From an uncultured bacterium (lineage in GTDB: Bacteria; Cyanobacteriota; Vampirovibrionia; Gastranaerophilales; Gastranaerophilaceae), in contig CASFGO010000011.1 of assembly GCA_949294335.1 (NCBI GenBank), positions 1 to 39,669 on the forward strand: a stretch of DNA of 39,669 nucleotides, in the 5' to 3' direction. Position numbers and translations under genes: made by a program. Positions 1 through 7,391 of this stretch are shown here, one piece after another. The notes below the pieces were generated by a model, which saw only the letters and a list, made by a program, of their open reading frames with translations, was not told the DNA's origin and did not search any database. Position 1 is the first letter of the stretch; each line of letters opens with the position of its first letter.

Positions 1-120
1 ATATAGATATAGTACATAAAATTGAAAATTAAAACAATTAATTGATACAAAAATTAAAAAAAACATATAAAATTATTTATATTAATAAAAATATCATTAA
101 TAAATTAAATAGAGGGGTTT

Positions 121-405
121 ATGAACAAAACATTTTTACTAATAATTTGTATATTAGCTTCATCTTTTGCAATGCCAGCTTTTTCATTTGGTGAAATAAA
201 TCCTGCTGCTTATAATATGATGAAATATCAACAAAGTGCTAATATGTATAATAGAAGAAATAGTCGTCAAACATTACCTTATGTTTATTCACCTCAACAA
301 GCTCGATATTATGGAATAAACGTTGCGAATCCTAATAATCAATATAGACAATATGGATTATATCAACAAAACTACCAAAATCGTTCTCAGTATGGAATGT
401 GGTAG
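121..405 (+). CDS. small secreted Tyr/Asn/Gln-rich protein, function unknown
   Basis: A 94-residue protein. It opens with a classical signal peptide: Met-Asn-Lys, a hydrophobic stretch (FLLIICILASSFAMPAFS), and a likely cleavage near residues 18-23. The mature part of about 70 residues is low-complexity and rich in Tyr, Asn, Gln and Arg, with repeated Tyr-Gln/Asn-Gln motifs and no Cys, so an enzyme is unlikely. The start is supported by AGAGGGG just upstream of the ATG. The 120 bases before it are almost pure A/T and probably hold the promoter, but no clear -35/-10 pair stands out. The next 600 bases contain no gene, so it looks monocistronic. It resembles the other small exported protein at 22994-23281 in style, not in sequence. 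I do not recognise a family; an exported structural or surface peptide is a guess. Confidence 0.72.
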   Translation: MNKTFLLIICILASSFAMPAFSFGEINPAAYNMMKYQQSANMYNRRNSRQTLPYVYSPQQARYYGINVANPNNQYRQYGLYQQNYQNRSQYGMW

Positions 406-464
406 GGGTTGTTGATAAAGGATAAATATAGTTATTAATGATTATAATATTAATTTTATAATTA

Positions 465-735
465 CAGTAATAACCCAAACCCAAAATTGAGCGTAACATG
501 ACGACGTGCGTAGTAGATTAACCACAAATGAACAGAGGTTTGGTGGTGATATTTTGTAGATATAATTTAAACTTGTAGTTACAAACCAAACCGGAATTTA
601 ATCGTAACCTGTCTACCTGCGTAGTTAAACAAAAATAAATGAACAGAGGTTTGGTGGTGATATTTTGTAGATATAATTTAAGTTTGTAGTAATAAACCAA
701 ACCGGAATTTAATCGTAACATGTCTACCTGCGTAG
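465..735. repeat. tandem repeat, 111-bp period, about 2.5 copies
   Basis: Two near-identical units begin with AAATGAACAGAGG at 526 and 637. Each runs through GGTTTGGT, an AT-rich spacer and ACCAAACC to a TCTACCTGCGTAG end. A diverged partial copy precedes them (465-525), matching AGTAATAA, CGTAACATG and GCGTAG. GGTTTGGT and ACCAAACC are perfect inverted repeats about 40 bases apart, so each unit can form a hairpin. The period is a multiple of three, so a minus-strand frame stays open across it; I do not consider that coding. Confidence 0.85.
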
Positions 736-739
736 CAGC

Positions 740-768
740 AAAAAAAAGTTTGCCAGATTGTGGCAAAC
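740..768 (-). terminator. intrinsic terminator, minus strand
   Basis: Read on the minus strand, GTTTGCCA, loop CAATC and TGGCAAAC form a perfect 8-bp hairpin followed directly by eight T. It would stop transcripts coming from the 1037-1972 gene, or from the gene-free interval, before they enter the repeat array. Confidence 0.8.
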
Positions 769-1005
769 ATTAAATAAACACGAGGATATTAAGAGAGAGT
801 ATAAAAAGAAATCTATTTTTCAAACCTAGTTTAATTATTTATAAACAGTTTGTATTTTACTTAATTCCCCAAATCTTTTAAATCTTTTAATCCAACTTAC
901 TGATTGCTTACATTTATATAAAGTATTTTTATTTTTAAAAATTGCTTAAATAATTCTAAATGTAAACAAATGCTAAAATAGTATATACTATATAAATATT
1001 AATTG

Positions 1006-1031
1006 ATACTCCCGATAAATATCGGGAGTAT
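1006..1031. terminator. 11-bp hairpin downstream of the glycine-zipper gene
   Basis: ATACTCCCGAT, loop AAAT and ATCGGGAGTAT form a perfect 11-bp stem, six bases past the stop of the minus-strand gene. On the minus strand no good T-tract follows. On the plus strand it runs into TTTTACTTATTTTT. It may act as a terminator or an mRNA 3'-end stabiliser. Confidence 0.6.
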
Positions 1032-1036
1032 TTTAC

Positions 1037-1972
1037 TTATTTTTCAATATTTAATTTAGAACCTGTGTTAGTTTTATTAGGCATACTATAGAATTCTTGA
1101 GTTTCTTTTGACTTTAGCAAATTCGCAGACTCATTAACATTTTTTAATAGATTTGAACTTTGATTTGTATTAGGAACGCCTGCTATACCTGGATATGTAC
1201 CATAAACTCCATACATTGCAGCTGCTTGATCTGGCATCCTAGCTCCAAAATCAGCATATGCACCTGGATAATTATAGAATATATTAGCATATGGTTTATG
1301 AGGGCCAAAATCATCTTCATCTATTGAAGGGAATGCTGTATAACCTGAATATGCTCCTGTAGGAACAGTTTTTCCTTGGCTAGCCATAGATGGAGAAGAA
1401 GGTTTATTTTCTTCTTTTTTAGCTTCCTGTTGTTCTGTATATGATTTACCAACTAATTTAGTTCCAATCCAATCACCTATCATATAACCAACTATTGAGC
1501 CTCCGATAGGTAGTATTGCAGAACCAATCGCACCAAATAATGCACCTGTTGTTAATCTTACTCCTGCTTTTCCTAATTCTTTTAAGCCAGCACCTATACC
1601 TTTTTCTTTTGTTGCTTTATATGCATTTGGAATTTCTCCAGCTATAGTTAAAAAAGCAAATAATGCAGGCATTGCTTTTCCAAGACCTTTAATACCACCC
1701 TTGATTTTACCAAAGAACCCTTTACCATTTTTAAATTCCTGAGGTATTGCTTTAAAACCATTTTTTAATGATTTTACAAAACCTCCAGCTTTCTTTTGAA
1801 CAGCATGAGAATAACCAATACCTTTTTTAGTACCTTTACAAAGAGCACCTAAGTAACTTTGATTATTAACTTTCCTATTTTTTATTTGTCGCTTTATAAT
1901 TTTCCCGACATCATCAGAGCCAGTACCTAAAATAAAATTAAAATAAGAACTACCAATGCTTCCTATACCCAT
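1037..1972 (-). CDS. glycine-zipper protein with Pro/Tyr-rich tail, function unknown
   Basis: About 311 residues with no signal peptide. The first 100 residues are basic and glycine-rich. A hydrophobic segment lies near 101-112. A long glycine-zipper stretch lies near 141-173, with small residues spaced as in membrane-inserting or oligomerising helices (GALFGAIGSAILPIGG, then GYMIGDWIG). The last 130 residues are Pro, Tyr, Ala and Asn rich and look disordered. Two in-frame ATG codons exist. GAAAGG lies only two bases from the first (1978) but eight from the second (1972), so I start at 1972. It is transcribed away from rnhB and followed by a hairpin, so it is probably monocistronic. The zipper suggests membrane insertion or self-assembly, as in pore-forming or secreted effector-like proteins; that is inference and no family is recognised. 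Confidence 0.75.
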   Translation of the reverse strand: MGIGSIGSSYFNFILGTGSDDVGKIIKRQIKNRKVNNQSYLGALCKGTKKGIGYSHAVQKKAGGFVKSLKNGFKAIPQEFKNGKGFFGKIKGGIKGLGKAMPALFAFLTIAGEIPNAYKATKEKGIGAGLKELGKAGVRLTTGALFGAIGSAILPIGGSIVGYMIGDWIGTKLVGKSYTEQQEAKKEENKPSSPSMASQGKTVPTGAYSGYTAFPSIDEDDFGPHKPYANIFYNYPGAYADFGARMPDQAAAMYGVYGTYPGIAGVPNTNQSSNLLKNVNESANLLKSKETQEFYSMPNKTNTGSKLNIEK

Positions 1973-2070
1973 AAGCATAACCTTTCAAATAAATTTGTAA
2001 CCTTCATTTATATAAAGTTATTTTTTTTATGAAAATTGTCTTTTTGTAACAAATTGTAAATATAAATTTA

Positions 2071-2079
2071 TGATAAAAT
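2071..2079 (+). promoter_or_regulatory. extended -10 promoter of rnhB
   Basis: TGATAAAAT fits the extended -10 form TGnTAnAAT. Only six bases separate it from the rnhB ATG, so transcription should begin at or beside the start codon. No Shine-Dalgarno site is present and no convincing -35 is seen. Confidence 0.5.
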
Positions 2080-2085
2080 ACTCGT

Positions 2086-2736
2086 ATGAAACAAACATCT
2101 TCAGCAGAATTATTTGAATTTGATAAATCTTATAGCAAGACAATTATCGGAACTGATGAAGCAGGTAGAGGGCCTGCAGCAGGTGGTGTTTTTGCAAGTG
2201 CTGTTTATTTTCCCAAAATCACCTCTAAAATAATAGAAGAATTATCTATACTAAATGATTCAAAACAACTATCTGCAAAAAAAAGAGATTATTTGTATGA
2301 TATTGTTTTAAACGAAACTATAAATGAAACTATATGCGTAGAAGTTGAAGATATTGAAAAATATAACATTTTAGCCTGTTCACTTAAAGCAATGAAACTG
2401 GCATGTGAAAGTGTTATAACACAAATAAAAAAAGAAAATATTTTAGTATTAGTAGATGGAAATAAATTAATCCGAGACTTTGCAGATCCTCAAGAAATTG
2501 TAATAAAAGGTGATGGCAAATCTGCATCGATTGCAGCTGCAAGTATTTTAGCAAAAGTAACACGTGATAGGTATATGCAAAAATTAGATGAGAAATTCCC
2601 TCAATATAATTGGAAATCTAATGCGGGCTATTTAACAAAGCAACATCTAGATGCAATTGATAAATATGGATTAACACCATACCATAGAAAATCTTTTCTT
2701 AAAAAACATTTTGAAAAACAATTAACTTTGTTTTAA
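2086..2736 (+). CDS. rnhB: ribonuclease HII
   Basis: A 216-residue type 2 RNase H, which cuts the RNA strand of RNA-DNA hybrids and single ribonucleotides in DNA. The N-terminal signature GTDEAGRGP puts the catalytic Asp-Glu at 24-25. The LVDGN motif supplies the middle acidic residue, and a further conserved Asp follows in VTRDRYM. The C-terminal NAGYLTKQH and YGLTPYHRKSF blocks are typical of the family. Length is normal. The gene has no ribosome-binding site; an extended -10 six bases upstream suggests a leaderless mRNA. Its 3' end overlaps the convergent kdsC gene by 15 bases. Confidence 0.96.
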   Translation: MKQTSSAELFEFDKSYSKTIIGTDEAGRGPAAGGVFASAVYFPKITSKIIEELSILNDSKQLSAKKRDYLYDIVLNETINETICVEVEDIEKYNILACSLKAMKLACESVITQIKKENILVLVDGNKLIRDFADPQEIVIKGDGKSASIAAASILAKVTRDRYMQKLDEKFPQYNWKSNAGYLTKQHLDAIDKYGLTPYHRKSFLKKHFEKQLTLF

Positions 2737-3264
2737 TGCTTCTTGTTGTTTTTTCTGAACAATAGCTAATGGTTCAATATTTTGACTTTTTAGAATTAAA
2801 TCACACAACTCTCTTACAGCCCCTCTTCCACCATTATATTTAGATTTAAATTTACAAACCTTTTGAACTTCTTCAACAGCATCATTTGGACAACAAGAGA
2901 GTCCAACTTTTTCTAAAATACAAATATCAGGCAAATCATCTCCCATATATGCAACATTTTCTAATGTTAAATTGTATTTTTTTACAATTTCTTCTAAAAC
3001 TGGGAATTTAAATTTAACTCCTTGATGAAGTTCTTTAATTCCAAGATTTTCAGCTCTAAATTGAACTGTACCATTCTGACGAGCTGTAATAATAGCCGTA
3101 ATAAAACCTGCATTATTCAAGCAAACAATTCCTTGACCATCTTTAGCATTGAATGTTTTATATTCTTCTCCACTTTGAGAAAAAGTTAAACTTCCATCTG
3201 TTAATACTCCATCAACATCTAGAGCTAATACTTTTATATTTTTTGCAAGATTTTTTATATCCAT
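2722..3264 (-). CDS. kdsC: 3-deoxy-D-manno-octulosonate 8-phosphate phosphatase
   Basis: A 180-residue HAD-superfamily phosphatase of the small, capless KdsC type. It removes phosphate from KDO-8-phosphate in the pathway that supplies KDO for lipopolysaccharide. Motif I is LALDVDGVLTDG with the nucleophile Asp16 and acid/base Asp18. Motif II is IITAR, and the C-terminal metal motif is MGDDLPD near residues 108-114. YNGGRGAVRE is the usual KdsC tail motif. The start codon directly follows the stop of kdsD on the same strand, so the two are an operon and probably translationally coupled. The 3' end overlaps convergent rnhB by 15 bases. Confidence 0.93.
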   Translation of the reverse strand: MDIKNLAKNIKVLALDVDGVLTDGSLTFSQSGEEYKTFNAKDGQGIVCLNNAGFITAIITARQNGTVQFRAENLGIKELHQGVKFKFPVLEEIVKKYNLTLENVAYMGDDLPDICILEKVGLSCCPNDAVEEVQKVCKFKSKYNGGRGAVRELCDLILKSQNIEPLAIVQKKQQEALKQS

Positions 3265-4236
3265 TTATACGACTCCTGCTTTTAATAAATCATGAACATG
3301 CACAACCCCGATTGGAATATTTTTATCATCAACAACAGCAAGAGCAGTAATTGAGTATTTTTCCATTAAGTGTAAAGCCCCTGCAGCAAAATCAGTTTTG
3401 GCAACTGTTTTAGGATTTTTAGTCATAACATCTTTTGCTATAAGCTTAGACAAATCTGAATTGTACTTTATAACAATACGTCTAATATCACCATCTGTTA
3501 ATATACCGGTTAATTCTCCCGCCTGATTTATCAAAATAGCCATACCAAGCTTATGTTCTGATATTAACTTAATCAAATCAGTAAACATCATATTTTCAGA
3601 AGCTATTGGCAGATTTTCTTGTAGCATTAAATCTTCAACATGGAATTTAATTCCTTTACCTAGAGCACCTCCAGGATGATACACAAGGAAATCTTCTTCT
3701 GTAAACCCACGCTTCTTCAATAAACATACAGCTAAAGCATCCCCCATCGCAAGAGTTGCTGTTGTACTTGCCGTAGGTGCTTTACCTAATGGACAAGCCT
3801 CTTTTTCTACAGATATATCCAAAACAACATTCCCAGCTTTTGCAAGTGTAGAATTTAAGTTTCCTGTCATTGATATAACAGGTACTCCAAAACGTTTTAT
3901 CAAAGGTAATAAATTAAGAAGTTCTTGCGTTTCACCACTATTGGAAATAGCGATTACAACATCATCTCTTGTAATAATCCCAGAATCACCATGAGTACTT
4001 TCTGCTGGGTGCAAAAAATATGATGGAGTGCCTGTTGAGGTCAATGTTGCTGCTATTTTTTTACCAATAAGACCAGATTTTCCCATGCCAGTAATTATAA
4101 CTTTTCCCTTTGAGTTATAAAGTAAATCAATAGCTTTATCAAAATTTTCATCTAATCCAGATTTAAGTTTTAAAATAGCATTTGCCTCGATATCAAAGAC
4201 TTCACAAGCTAATTTATTTATATCTAATACTGGCAT
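3265..4236 (-). CDS. kdsD: arabinose-5-phosphate isomerase
   Basis: A 323-residue KpsF/GutQ/KdsD family protein. It interconverts ribulose-5-phosphate and arabinose-5-phosphate, the first committed supply step for KDO. The SIS sugar-isomerase domain covers about residues 40-180, with GMGKSG and SNSGET as phosphosugar-binding loops. Two CBS domains follow (about 205-260 and 270-323), the second ending VHVHDLL. Length and order match the family. AGGGA precedes the ATG, and kdsC follows with no gap. The divergent spacer at 4237-4369 must hold its promoter; TATAAT-like words occur in it but I cannot choose one. kdsD and gutQ/kpsF paralogs cannot be told apart by sequence alone; the kdsC neighbour favours kdsD. 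Confidence 0.93.
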   Translation of the reverse strand: MPVLDINKLACEVFDIEANAILKLKSGLDENFDKAIDLLYNSKGKVIITGMGKSGLIGKKIAATLTSTGTPSYFLHPAESTHGDSGIITRDDVVIAISNSGETQELLNLLPLIKRFGVPVISMTGNLNSTLAKAGNVVLDISVEKEACPLGKAPTASTTATLAMGDALAVCLLKKRGFTEEDFLVYHPGGALGKGIKFHVEDLMLQENLPIASENMMFTDLIKLISEHKLGMAILINQAGELTGILTDGDIRRIVIKYNSDLSKLIAKDVMTKNPKTVAKTDFAAGALHLMEKYSITALAVVDDKNIPIGVVHVHDLLKAGVV

Positions 4237-4369
4237 ATATCCCTCACAGTCTTAAAAACGATTACTTAATAGTATTATATAACAAACTTCATACAAATGT
4301 ATTATATTTAAGAATTCTTATCAAATAATTTTTAAAATTTGCCGATTAATAATACATAGAGGAAAACAG

Positions 4370-4660
4370 ATGCTAAAATTATTAAGTCAAAAGAATTCAA
4401 CTTTAATGTTGAAAAATTCCGAGCCTAATAAAATCGTCGAGATTGTAAAAGAGTACATCAAGACATCTGATCAAAGAGATTTAACTATTGATATTTCTCA
4501 AATGAACATTATTGATGCCTGTAAAATATCTGTATTATGTTCAACTGAACATTACCTTAAAAAACCTGATGGGAAAATACATTGGATTGTATCATCTTCT
4601 TCTGTTGAAAAAATGGTTTCTTCTATGGGACTAGGGAATTCACATTTTTTATATAAATAA
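4370..4660 (+). CDS. small STAS-like protein
   Basis: A 96-residue soluble protein. Residues 37-95 follow the STAS pattern of anti-sigma factor antagonists: a strand (LTIDISQ), the loop IIDACKISVL where the family has its phosphorylatable Ser, then a Gly-Lys turn, a strand (IHWIVSSSS) and a helix ending in MGLGN. The loop here reads Asp49-Ala50-Cys51-Lys52, so the usual Ser/Thr acceptor is absent. The N-terminal 35 residues are short for a full STAS fold. GAGG precedes the ATG. It stands 65 bases before dapL but has its own spacing, and a separate dapL promoter lies between them. A signalling or scaffolding role without Ser phosphorylation is inference; the family call is tentative. Confidence 0.6.
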   Translation: MLKLLSQKNSTLMLKNSEPNKIVEIVKEYIKTSDQRDLTIDISQMNIIDACKISVLCSTEHYLKKPDGKIHWIVSSSSVEKMVSSMGLGNSHFLYK

Positions 4661-4662
4661 AC

Positions 4663-4691
4663 TTTAAAAATCTCTTTAATTAAAGTATAAT
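4663..4691 (+). promoter_or_regulatory. putative dapL promoter
   Basis: TTTAAA (4663-4668), a 17-base spacer and a perfect TATAAT (4686-4691). The predicted start near 4698 leaves a short leader containing GGAG before the dapL ATG. Confidence 0.5.
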
Positions 4692-4724
4692 GTTTCCGTT
4701 GATATTTTAATTATGGAGTTTAAT

Positions 4725-5915
4725 ATGAAAATTAATAAAAATTATTTAAACTTAGAAGCTAGTTATTTATTTTCAACTATTGCTAATAAAGTAAAAGCAT
4801 ATTCAGAAGCAAATCCAGGTAAACACATTATCAAACTAGGAATAGGAGATGTTACATTACCATTATGTAAAGATGTTGTTATTGCAATGGAAAGAGCTGT
4901 ATTAGAAATGGGAGTTCAAGATACATTTAGAGGTTATGGGCCAGAACAAGGTTATGATTTTTTAAAAACTCCTATTAAAGAGTATTACTCCAAACATAAT
5001 GTCTCTTTAGACATTGATGAAATATTTATAAGTGATGGAGCAAAAAGTGATTTAGGAAATATTTTAGACTTATTTGACACTGACAATACAGTTCTTGTTC
5101 AAGATCCTGTATATCCTGTATATGTTGATACTAACATTATGGCAGGAAGAAAAATAAAATATTTAAATTCAAATGCTGAAAATGGATTCTTACCATTACC
5201 AACAGAAAATGATAAAGCAGATATAATTTACTTATGCTCACCAAATAACCCAACAGGTGCTGTATATAATAAAGAACAGTTAAAACAATGGGTAGATTTT
5301 GCATTAGAAAACAATTCTATCATTTTATTTGATGCCGCTTATGAATGTTTTATATCTGATGAAACATTACCAAGAAGTATTTTTGAAATTGAAGGAGCTA
5401 AAAAGTGTGCAATTGAATTCTGTTCATTCTCAAAAACAGCTGGATTTACAGGTACAAGATGCGGATATACTGTAGTTCCAAAAGATTTAGTTTATGAAGA
5501 TACAATGATTAACAAATTATGGTTAAGACGTCAAACAACTAAATTCAATGGAGTTCCATATATTGTTCAAAAAGGTGCAGCTGCAATCTTTACAGAAAAT
5601 GGACAAAAAGAAATAATGGAAAACATTAATTACTATAAAGAAAATGCAAAAATTATTACAGATGCTTTAGATAAATTAGGTATTTGGTACACAGGCGGAA
5701 CAAATTCTCCATATATTTGGTTAAAATGTCCTAATGGAATGAAATCTTGGGAATTCTTTGACTACTTATTAAATAATGTTCAAATCGTAGGAACACCAGG
5801 TTCTGGATTTGGAGAAAACGGTGAAGGATATTTCCGCTTAACTTCATTTGGTAGCCGTGAAAATACTATTGAAGCAATGGATAGATTATTAAAACATTCA
5901 TTGGCAAATGTATAG
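4725..5915 (+). CDS. dapL: LL-diaminopimelate aminotransferase
   Basis: A fold-type I PLP aminotransferase of about 396 residues. It converts tetrahydrodipicolinate to LL-diaminopimelate in one step, bypassing the acylated intermediates of the DapD/C/E route, for lysine and peptidoglycan. Recognisable blocks are KLGIGDVTLPL near the N-terminus, FRGYGPEQGY, SPNNPTGA, and the PLP-lysine motif SFSKTAGFTGTR (Lys237 from this start). The C-terminal FRLTSFG carries the substrate-carboxylate Arg. This set is the DapL pattern known from plants, cyanobacteria and chlamydiae. An in-frame ATG at 4713 would add four residues, but GGAG sits seven bases before 4725 and the family normally starts MxxNxNY, so I start here. 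It ends exactly where the convergent phosphatase gene ends, with no base between. Confidence 0.95.
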   Translation: MKINKNYLNLEASYLFSTIANKVKAYSEANPGKHIIKLGIGDVTLPLCKDVVIAMERAVLEMGVQDTFRGYGPEQGYDFLKTPIKEYYSKHNVSLDIDEIFISDGAKSDLGNILDLFDTDNTVLVQDPVYPVYVDTNIMAGRKIKYLNSNAENGFLPLPTENDKADIIYLCSPNNPTGAVYNKEQLKQWVDFALENNSIILFDAAYECFISDETLPRSIFEIEGAKKCAIEFCSFSKTAGFTGTRCGYTVVPKDLVYEDTMINKLWLRRQTTKFNGVPYIVQKGAAAIFTENGQKEIMENINYYKENAKIITDALDKLGIWYTGGTNSPYIWLKCPNGMKSWEFFDYLLNNVQIVGTPGSGFGENGEGYFRLTSFGSRENTIEAMDRLLKHSLANV

Positions 5916-6569
5916 TTAAACATGATTTAATAATTCAAGTGGAGTGTCAATTATTATTGATGCTCCATTTTGTTTAAGAAATTCTTTTGTTTTATAACCC
6001 CAAGATACACTAATACAACTCATTCCAGCATTTTTTGCTGTTTGAATATCTACCTCAGAGTCCCCAACAAAAATAGCAGTTTCAGCTTTTGAATCTAATT
6101 CATCTAGTGCAATATATACAGTATCAGGTGCAGGTTTTTTCTTTGTTTCTTTTTCTTGACCAACCGCAACATCAATTAATGTTTTAAAATACTTCTTACA
6201 TAATGGTTTTACTGCAGCATCAAACTTATTAGATACAACAGCTAGTTTATATCCTCTTGATTTTAATGTTGCAAGAAGTTCCAAAATATGTGGATATGGT
6301 TTTGTATTTACATCCATATTTTTTGCATAATGTTCTTTGAATATACTTAAGCATACTTCAAAATTTGGATTATTACGCCCATCAGGAAGAGAACGTTCCA
6401 TTAATTTTTCAACACCATTACCTACATTATTTCTTACCATATCTAATGTTTGTTTAGGATACTTAAATCCAAATAAAGCATAATTTACACTAACTTTTAA
6501 ATCTTCTAAAGAATTAATTAGTGTACCATCTAAATCAAATATAATTGTATCAATTTTTTTATCTGGCAT
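5916..6569 (-). CDS. HAD hydrolase, phosphoglycolate phosphatase-like
   Basis: A 217-residue HAD phosphatase with a helical cap. Motif I is FDLDGTLINS (nucleophile Asp12, acid/base Asp14), motif II is VVSNK, motif III is the Lys in KKKPAPD, and motif IV is VGDSEVDIQTAKNAG. This arrangement is that of the Gph/PGP and beta-phosphoglucomutase-like group. Phosphoglycolate is the likeliest substrate, but such enzymes are often promiscuous, so I give no gene symbol. It is the last gene of a minus-strand run that begins at 9299, 33 bases after the metallophosphoesterase. It abuts dapL tail to tail. Confidence 0.85.
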   Translation of the reverse strand: MPDKKIDTIIFDLDGTLINSLEDLKVSVNYALFGFKYPKQTLDMVRNNVGNGVEKLMERSLPDGRNNPNFEVCLSIFKEHYAKNMDVNTKPYPHILELLATLKSRGYKLAVVSNKFDAAVKPLCKKYFKTLIDVAVGQEKETKKKPAPDTVYIALDELDSKAETAIFVGDSEVDIQTAKNAGMSCISVSWGYKTKEFLKQNGASIIIDTPLELLNHV

Positions 6570-6602
6570 TCTAGCTACTTCTATTTACCCCCTATTTACC
6601 TC

Positions 6603-7385
6603 TTAGTCATTTCTAACCAGCGATGTAAAAATTTGATAACCGTTTTCTTTATCAATCTCTATTATCTTGTAACAATTTTGAGTTAATGATGGTGTAACTA
6701 TATAATAAATTCCATTTAATGATACTTCATCATTTTTATTAAAATGTCCAGATACAACTGATATAACATTATCATATTTATTTATCATTTTAAGATATTC
6801 AATTGCATTAGCGGTATATAACAAGTCATTATTAGTTTTATTTGCGATTGGGAAATGCTGTAAAATTACAATTTTATTTTTTTGATTAAGTTTAATTTGA
6901 TTTTCTAACCATTCCATTGTTGTACTATTAAAGTATCCATTAGGCATTGTTATAAAATCTTTTGCACCATCTACTACAATAAAAACAATATCATCTTTTT
7001 TGAATGTATAATTTAAAGTTTTAGGAGATTTACGACCTAAATATTTATGTAATTTTTTTGAATAAACTTCTTTTTCCATATGTTTAGATTTAGAGACGTC
7101 TCTATCACCTACCACAACATAATATGGCTTATTTAATTTTTTTATATCACTTGTGAAATCTTTTAATAAATCAGCATCTGCTTTTGCAGTATTATCACCT
7201 GTAAATACAACAAAATCTATGTCATTCATTTTATTAATATCATCAATTGCTTTTTGTAAGTTCTCAACGGAATTAGCTTTACCATATAAAACATCTGTTA
7301 TTTGTACAAATTTTACACTTTTTGCATAAGCTATATTGCATAATAAAGAAAATACAAAAGCAAATATTATAATTAGTTTTTTCAT
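6603..7385 (-). CDS. exported calcineurin-like metallophosphoesterase with eroded metal site
   Basis: A 260-residue protein starting with a signal peptide (MKKLIIIFAFVFSLLCNIAYA, cleavage near 21). The remaining fold follows the calcineurin-like phosphoesterase pattern: QITDVLYG, FTGDN, VVGDRD, QHFP and SGHFN, in the right order and spacing. Compared with the canonical D-x-H, GD, GNH(D/E), H and GHxH set, it keeps Asp31, Asp64, His177 and His214. It replaces the first His by Leu33, GNHD by Gly-Asp-Arg-Asp (93-96), and the last His by Asn216. Two or more metal ligands are therefore lost. It may bind metal differently, be inactive, or bind a ligand without cutting it. It lies seven bases behind rph in the same run. 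Confidence 0.8.
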   Translation of the reverse strand: MKKLIIIFAFVFSLLCNIAYAKSVKFVQITDVLYGKANSVENLQKAIDDINKMNDIDFVVFTGDNTAKADADLLKDFTSDIKKLNKPYYVVVGDRDVSKSKHMEKEVYSKKLHKYLGRKSPKTLNYTFKKDDIVFIVVDGAKDFITMPNGYFNSTTMEWLENQIKLNQKNKIVILQHFPIANKTNNDLLYTANAIEYLKMINKYDNVISVVSGHFNKNDEVSLNGIYYIVTPSLTQNCYKIIEIDKENGYQIFTSLVRND

Positions 7386-7391
7386 ATTAAA

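Larger units (their letters stand above)
406..1036. other. gene-free stretch with repeats and hairpins
   Basis: This 630-base interval holds no convincing gene. It contains a tandem repeat (465-735), a minus-strand intrinsic terminator (740-768) and a long hairpin (1006-1031). The part between 775 and 1005 is AT-rich and shows nothing I can name. Confidence 0.7.

Noticed and set aside
518..766. Open minus-strand frame of 82 codons over the tandem repeat
   Set aside because: It starts at a TTG inside a terminator hairpin and stays open only because the repeat period is 111 bp. No ribosome site supports it.
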